Below, in pieces: positions 57,963 through 64,000 of a stretch of 64,000 bases of DNA. Below the pieces are notes generated by a model. The model was not told the DNA's origin. It made no database searches and saw nothing but the letters and a program-made list of their open reading frames with translations. The stretch lies in assembly GCA_038373885.1 (NCBI GenBank), contig JAWZYV010012242.1:149092-213091 (forward strand). Reading direction: 5' to 3'. The translations under genes and the position numbers were made by a program. The stretch comes from Cheiracanthium punctorium (taxonomy: Eukaryota > Arthropoda > Arachnida > Araneae > Cheiracanthiidae). The stretch's first letter is position 1; every line of letters begins with the position of its first letter.

Positions 57963-58134
57963 GAAGGGTCCGCAAAATGGATCCAAATTTCCTCTGCATC
58001 GACCTCTGGAAATATTTTATTTCTGGGGCAGATCCCTGATTTGCTCTTCCCCCACTCCCCCGACAAATCATCACATATATGTAAGTGCGCCCATGAGCCT
58101 CGCGCGCACTTCCCAAGATGTAAAAGCCTACCAA

Positions 58135-58370
58135 GATGGCCAGGGTGCATGTATCCGTGGCCATCGAGATTCTACCGGGCCTGCTTGTGCACTCCGATGA
58201 GTCATCCAAAGAGGCCTACGGATGCTCACTTATTGGTTCTAGCAATTAGATACGTCATCTAACGGCCGAATCTAACCAATGAGGAAACATCCGCAGGTCT
58301 CTTTCGGAGTGCACAAGCAGGCCCACTAGAATCACGATGGCCCCGATGTATCCTTCCTGGCTCCGTGTCA
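58135..58370. repeat. inverted repeat with ~90-bp arms
   Basis: GGGCCTGCTTGTGCACTCCG (from 58178) is inverted as CGGAGTGCACAAGCAGGCCC (from 58303). The pairing extends outward through GGCCATCG-GATTCTA and inward through CCT-CGGATG. The centre is about 60 bp. This could be the core of a MITE or a hairpin-forming palindrome. Confidence 0.7.
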
Positions 58371-58534
58371 ACAATACAAACCTACGAATACATATGTCGT
58401 ATATGGGGCAACGCGGTCACGGAACTACTTTTTGTTTCTCTTTTTTATATGCATCTGTCGCCTGAAGAACGCGTTTTGAATGACTCGCCCCATAGATAAA
58501 TATCGATAGCATGCCCCTCCCCAACTCCTTTCTC

Positions 58535-59050
58535 TTAGCCCTCTCGTCACCGAATCATGAAAAATCAGAGAAAAAAAATCTGTCTAGCATGGAATGCATC
58601 TGAAATACTATTATAAATCATGCAACAATATTTTTTTTCTAATGTCGATTCATATTAGATTTTTCTAATATTCATTTCTGTATTTTCGAAGCATTTTGTT
58701 ATGCTTAAATGAATTGAAAAGGACACCTATTAGGTAAAGGCCGAGGAATAAGAAAAAAACTATACTGACCTTAAAAAGAAAAAAAAACGGTAAAAAAGCA
58801 GCCTCCCTATTTTCTTGATTTTTCTCCTGAAACAAGGAAGCGAAAACTGTCAAAAATGATCTCAATGGACTCGTACTGCCATCTAGGCACGATGGATGCA
58901 TCGAGTGAAGAGCCTCCTATACTTTCTACATGAATGAAGGATATGGATATCACTGAAAGAAAAAAAATACTCCATTCAATTGTTTTCTCTCTCAATATTG
59001 CTATTTGAGGTAGGAGCCTCCTATGAGGTTCAGGGTGACGAGAGAGTTAG
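58535..59050. mobile_element. piggyBac-type MITE, second family, copy 2, TTAG-flanked
   Basis: CCCTCTCGTCACC and GGTGACGAGAGAG ends with the same interior as 45022-45532 at high identity. Here the 4-bp flanks are TTAG on both sides (58535-58538, 59047-59050) instead of TTAA. Confidence 0.9.
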
Positions 59051-60832
59051 ACACGAAGTGAACTCAAGATCTTGCTAACGCCTGTCGGCAAATCTCTAAT
59101 GGTCCACTACGGGCGTGTTCTAAAACGGAGAGCTGTAATCTCCTGAGAGTAACGTTACAATTACCAAGTTCCTACGCGTATGGGTGGAACTTGGTAATTA
59201 CAACATTACCAAAAGTTCCGTATAATAGGAAGTTTCATTTGGTATCAGGAAGTGTCGAAAGATGACAGCGACTAACATGGCATGTCGCGTATAAGTCTCA
59301 GTTTCATGTAACTAGGCGTCACATATGCATCACACTGAGATGTCGTCCTATTGAAGTGACATTCTAACGTCATTACGCGTCTCATTGATGCAGTGATTTT
59401 GTACGGGCTGTAGCGTATTTTTCAGAGTATGACGTCATCAGACGTCGTGCGCACACAGAGAAATGCCTGTTCAATTAACTGACATTGCGACGCTGTAACG
59501 TGTAAGGTCAGACTGCGACATTTTGAAGGTAACTTGAAAGTGAAATTGGACACGATGGTGCAAGCTTAGTATGCCGGCATGCTTAGAGCATAATGACATA
59601 CAAATACACACACACACACGCGCATGCGTAAATTACGTATACATATATAGATAGATGCCAGCTAACTGAAGACTAGTTAAATTTCTGTCCACGTGCTTTT
59701 TTTAATTGTTGTTATAAAACTATTTTTACGTATTAAGATAAAAGAAGATATTTACTATTTTAGTGACGCGTCAATTGCTGTTACTTATTAATATGAGAGA
59801 AAACACACACACATTTGAAGTATTTACAGCATTGAAGCATATACAGTACAAGATATACTATATACTACATAAAAAATTCAGTTCTTTTGTACATGCTGAG
59901 ATGTGTTAATGCGTATAGAGTGTACTATAACGGATCCTATACATAGTCTGTTTTTGGATTTTAAATGTCTATCACAAGGTTGTTAACGTGGAAAGGTGTC
60001 GAAGTGTTGTTAATGTATCCTCCTGTCTCCTATTCAGTGGTTGTGTAAAAAGAAAGGCGAAAGATTGTAACTTTCATATGTTATAATAAAAGTATATTCA
60101 TTCTTTCGATAGATATGATTTGTATTTTGTGCTTAATATTTTTTACTGAACGCATATTTAAAAAATATCTGATGTTTGACACCACATAACTTCCTTATAC
60201 GTCTATTAATTAAATCATAAATATTTTTAGCGCACTTCATCTAAACTTATTTTGTGTTTGAAAGAGATAAAATACTGCATTAATCCAAAGGTGTAACTAT
60301 TTCTGGCCAACTATTTGAGATATCGCCAAGCTGAGTTCAGTATGAAAGATTTGTTTTTTGCAATTAATTGGGCGATATTTTGCCAAGGCCGACAAGCTTG
60401 AGCTAACTTATCTTCGTCTCACACACGGGTCTCGCATAACAGAGTTCCCACTGTTTTGCGAGACGAAGAGCTTTGACTGACGAAGACTGAATAATTTTTC
60501 AGTCGAAACGATCGTATCTTGTACTTTAATAAACAGCCATGCTCTAAAAAATACCAACATTTTGTTTTGAAGGTTTCGTCACCTCCATAGAGAAACTGCA
60601 TTTGAAAGGTTGACATTTTTGCATGGCATGTTTCCGCAGTATTGAAAAAATTAGTATTCTTATTCATACGTCCATGCAAGCAGGCAGCCAAAAAAAATTT
60701 CAGAAGGCCAAAAAACTGGAAATTTCGAAATTTCTGATAGAAAGTCTTGATCTTTACCATTTTGTTAAGAAAAATTTCGGAGGTTGGGTGGGCCCATAGT
60801 CTCTCCTCTGGCTATACCCTTTCTTCCACTAT
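59051..60832. other. unassigned region with hairpin, AT-rich
   Basis: No exon recognised. At 59167-59208 ATTACCAAGTTCC faces GGAACTTGGTAAT around a 12-nt loop. CA-dinucleotide runs occur at 59600-59620. About 60457-60525 repeats a segment of the hAT near 5620-5680. Confidence 0.45.
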
Positions 60833-61362
60833 TTAACCCTTTGAGGCACAACCCTTTCTCAATGCTGAAAAAAGGGCAGCCGTTGCCATCGCTCGACTTA
60901 ACTACCAGCAAGATGGCGGACGATCGAAACGTTCATCGCGTGCCACAGATCTAGAGACCACAGATCTCTAGTCTTTTTTGACGCAGCTGGCTGTGCTCGC
61001 GCACAGCCAGCTGCGTCAAAAAACGGTCTCTAGATCTGTGGCACGCGATGAACGTTTCGATCGTACACCATCTTGCTGGTAGTTAAGTCGAGCGATGGCA
61101 ACGGCTGCCCTTTTTTCAGCATTGGGCAATCGATCCAGCTGTTCTCGCGTTCTTCCATTTTTCAGCAGATGTCAGTGCTGTTAAAAATAACCGTGACCAT
61201 TTTTTTACGGGAAATGACGTGCTAAAATGTAAAGGATTCTTGTGGAGCTATGTCACCGCAACTATTTTTATAGAAATCAAATCTATTCTTCTTGACTGGC
61301 AACAATCAAAACGTCAGAGTTTGGTGTCCTCACGGCGAGAACACCGCTCATTAAAGGGTTAA
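60833..61362 (-). mobile_element. pB-FB foldback MITE, complete copy, locus 10
   Basis: TTAA flanks both ends (60833-60836, 61359-61362). It is reversed: the CCCTTTGAGGC terminus comes first and the hairpin terminus last. On its own strand the hairpin is GGTGTTCTCgccgtGAGGACACC, intermediate between the two other forms. Both arms have GCAAGATGG and GATCTAGAGAC. The centre is CAGCTGGCTGTGCTCGCGCA and inverse, with an extra GATCT/AGATC duplication near 60951-60975. Confidence 0.95.
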
Positions 61363-61736
61363 CAAAGTGTCGCGGAGAAACAAATGATTTCTTGTTAAAT
61401 AAATCTTTTCACTTTTAGTGATGGCAAACCTTTGAATAACACCGTCAATGTCTACTTTTCTTGCAAAAGAAGACTCAATCACTAACATTTCTCGTTTTTG
61501 TCAAGTTGGAGGTTTATACTCTAGCTGGCTTTTTGTAATTTCATTCAAAAATTAATTTGAAATATCCGGGGACATAATCTGAATTCGGACTTCTTTTTTC
61601 ACAAAATTGACAGCACACAATTAAGTATCATATAAACAGCAAAAGCGGGGCCCCTTCACAGGGAACGGTCCAAATCGTCGAATCCCAAATCGTCGAATGA
61701 ATTAGCAACAGATGTCTCATTAGGCTGGGGACCTAG
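61363..61736. other. unassigned spacer
   Basis: A direct repeat CCAAATCGTCGAAT occurs twice near 61671-61698. Nothing else recognised. Confidence 0.4.
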
Positions 61737-61970
61737 TAAAAATCCAAAATGTAAATGTGTTATCTCCTTTTCCTTCGGAGAGAGAATCTTTGCTGTCTCG
61801 GAGAGGAAGCAAGTTGACCCTGACCCTAGCTGCCCTCCCCCTCCTCGCGGTCACTTCTATGCTCGCGGTAGCTCCCTTCGGCTCGTGTCCAGCTGTCATG
61901 GAGTATCTGTCATTTATCATCAATAATGGGGCTGAAACCGTGATCCGCCACAAAAATTACAGGGGATGTT
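61737..61970. other. GC-rich island with overlapping open frames
   Basis: Both strands stay open (plus 61757-61996; minus 61953-61720) over a stretch clearly richer in GC than its flanks. No family motif is recognised in either. It may be part of an unrecognised exon or of a transposon. Confidence 0.25.
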
Positions 61971-62370
61971 GTCAGCAAATGAATAGTGTAGCATAATTAC
62001 TTTTTTTTTCTTTAATGATATACTATGACATATTTTAAATCTCGAGATAAAACTTCTATTCATAGATTTTTGAGGGGGGAGAGTTTTTTTTTTTTTTTTT
62101 AATGGAGCATTGCCTTATCCGCAGGATAAATGAAATTTAAAATGCACATATATTTACTGTTGAACATACTTAATGTTGCAAATTCAGTGATAAAATATTA
62201 TTAACTTCAAAAAATTAAATACATATTTAGCATTTTTTAATTTGATTTCAAATTATAATTTAAAAGGTGATTACATATGTGTGTTTGTTAAAATATTTTA
62301 CTATACATATGTTTGTAAAAATTTCATTTTTTTTTTCTCATCCAGGTTTAATATTAGTTCATTCTATATA
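61971..62370. other. AT-rich spacer
   Basis: Poly-T tract near 62085-62101. Nothing recognised. Confidence 0.45.
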
Positions 62371-62721
62371 CCATGTTTACTCACGTAATAGTCACCCTCG
62401 CATAATTAGTCGCACTCCCGTTTTAAAGCAGAAAAAAATCGTCAAAATGTTTTATCGGCATAAAAGTCGCAGTCACGTATATTTGACCTTCATATATGCC
62501 TGTAAAAATATTAGTGTGGAAATATAGCTCTTTTTTGTGTGCAACTGTCGAAAAGATTATTTAATATATTGCAATAATCTGGAAGCATTTGGTAATATAG
62601 TAATGTTTTAGCATTTGAGTGAACAATATTATGTAGTAGATTTCCCATCACAATAGTCGCACCTAAATTTCACCATGAAAAATTGACACAAAAAGTGCGA
62701 CTATTACGCAAGTAAACACGG
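62371..62721. mobile_element. pogo-like MITE, 351 bp
   Basis: CCATGTTTACTCACGTAATA and TATTACGCAAGTAAACACGG are inverted ends with TA on both sides (62369-62370, 62722-62723). Internal repeats of (A/T)AGTCGCAC (62408, 62467, 62653, reverse at 62695) are typical of the family. No transposase frame. Confidence 0.85.
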
Positions 62722-62723
62722 TA

Positions 62724-63307
62724 TATTAACAGCAGTTACAACTTTTTAGAGAAATTTGGTCATGTTATAGACAATTCATTAAAAATGCTTTTTGAGAAAA
62801 CACGGTTTAAAGTTACCTTACTGTTTTTAAGCATAAGTTGCTTCCTAGAACGTCTTTAATTTTTTTGATTAATTATTATTGATATTATTATTATTATTTA
62901 CAGGGAACCCATCTCAGACTCTAACATTTCAAAGATTTAATTTTAAAAAAAATCTAGTACACAAGGTTGAGGGTTTTTCCCCTAAAAAACAGATATTTTT
63001 AATTCTGTGTGTTTTTTTACGGGGCCCTTTTTTAGGCCTCCTCCCATAGAAAACAGTAGATATAAATAAACTATTGCTTCAAAATGTATCTAACATGAAT
63101 AACTAAAAATTAACCAGCTGCAAAATTTGGTCACGCTACTATAATAAATGCTCAACATTGGGATAATAAATACAAAAATATTCTGGAACATTTTATTTGA
63201 AAAATAGGTAATGAAATTGACGATTGAAAATAAATATTTTAATTGAAATATTTATTATCCTACATATTATCATCGAACTACGGCATTTCAATTTGCATCT
63301 TAAACAA
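62724..63307. other. AT-rich spacer
   Basis: No recognisable feature; ATT trinucleotide run near 62870-62900. Confidence 0.45.
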
Positions 63308-63385
63308 TCTCTCTCTCTCTCTCTCTATCTCTATCTCTATCTTTCTTTCTTTCTTTCTTTCTTTTTATTTTTTTTTTTTTTTTTA
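63308..63385. repeat. (CT)n, (CTAT)n and (CTTT)n microsatellite with poly-T
   Basis: A pyrimidine tract with changing unit: CT, then TCTA, then CTTT, then poly-T, all on the plus strand. Confidence 0.95.
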
Positions 63386-63740
63386 CTGTTATAACATCCT
63401 TCTTTGTATGGTGTGATATGTAAGTTGCTTTGTATTGCTGCTTGTAATATTTATCCATTTGGATAGATCATACAACCTTAAAACAACAATTATTAATTTA
63501 ATAATGCTGAAAAGTTTAAGCACAACTAAAACCTTCTGCTTTTATATAAAATTATCATCATGGAAATTTTCAAAATGTTCACATTTATGTTTCTGCTTGC
63601 ATTGCAAGAAGTTAGTTTTGTTTCGTTTCAAAACTAACCCCCAATTCAATTTTTATTTCAAAGATTTTCTGTTAGAAGTAAATTTTACTAAGAAACTAGT
63701 TTAACACGCTGATGACAGAAATAAATATTCTTACCTTACG
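63386..63740. other. AT-rich spacer
   Basis: An 89-codon open frame (63435-63704, +) rich in Phe, Leu and Lys, as expected of AT-rich non-coding DNA. No motif. Confidence 0.4.
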
Positions 63741-64000
63741 TCTATAATAATAAAAATGAATGTTTGTAAATCTGTCTGTTTGTATGTGTACGGTCTCCAG
63801 ACAAACCTACTGCACGCAGAACTCTGAAAATTTGAATATATAAGCCCATGAGTCCGATAATGTGCACCTGAGAATCAGAATTTTAAAATTTTAATTACTT
63901 TTTTAATTATTAATTAAAAACCGTTTTCAGGATGCCATGCTCGGCGAGTTTCGCCAGCATGATACTGTGAAACAAAATCGCATTGCAATTGGGGAAAAAC
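63741..64000 (+). mobile_element. Helitron-like 5' end, cut by window edge
   Basis: TCTATAATAATAAAAATGAA followed by TGTTTG and TCTGTCTGTTTG resembles the 5' region of arthropod Helitrons (compare 45620). The element extends past the window. Confidence 0.45.

Noticed and set aside
57918..58262. 114-codon plus frame with an overlapping minus frame
   Set aside because: It spans the edge of one foldback and an inverted repeat, both strands are open, and no domain is seen.

Overview
The window reads as nuclear DNA of an animal, most likely an arthropod. It is AT-rich with short GC-rich islands, has tRNA-derived SINEs, non-LTR retrotransposon debris and many nested DNA transposons, and holds only one recognisable host-gene fragment. 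A chelicerate is a tentative guess from the style of the non-LTR remnant; the sequence does not settle the species. There are no bacterial operons, rRNA genes, CRISPR arrays or intact tRNA genes.

Host gene. The one convincing coding piece is a GC-rich terminal exon at 54560-54779 (+). It has a branch/pyrimidine-tract acceptor, a Ras-superfamily G5 motif (ETSA), an alpha-5 helix resembling Rho/Rnd GTPases, and a C-terminal CALM prenylation box. One extra base at about 54596-54599 breaks its frame. A TA-flanked MITE lies 59 bp upstream of the exon and a 2.1-kb hAT lies 71 bp downstream of the stop codon. Much of the rest could be intron or intergenic DNA of this gene.

Mobile DNA. (1) A piggyBac-like, TTAA-flanked foldback MITE family, here called pB-FB, has ten loci (1, 9.1, 18.4, 31.7, 35.3, 37.8, 40.6/41.1, 43.1, 53.3 and 60.8 kb). 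Each full copy has a subterminal hairpin and two long inverted arms around a central palindrome. (2) A second TTAA-type MITE family has two copies (45.0 and 58.5 kb). (3) Many hAT elements have 8-bp duplications: 1.46-3.40, 5.49-8.04, 23.2, 38.55, 38.94, 42.08, 42.25, 47.8, 48.4, 48.9, 49.1, 49.5, 50.9 and 54.85-56.96 kb. Several are nested in one another. (4) Tc1/mariner-type TA elements lie at 0.6, 5.38, 7.3, 16.2-18.1, 29.9-32.9, 36.6, 52.9 (with a transposase remnant), 54.0, 55.0 and 62.4 kb. (5) Helitron-like ends lie at 45.6-48.2 and 63.7 kb. (6) A dispersed element (R1) with about 172-bp tandem units has four copies and a fragment. (7) There are four SINEs, a non-LTR remnant at 4.2-5.3 kb (-), and a 40-bp minisatellite with 241-bp higher-order periodicity at 43.6-44.3 kb.

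The most interesting signals are in the pB-FB family. Its arms appear to evolve in concert within each copy, its subterminal hairpin changes sequence but keeps pairing, and several copies are broken at or near the central palindrome. Transposon boundaries with matching target-site duplications are the best-supported calls. Spans called empty are those where nothing could be recognised by eye.
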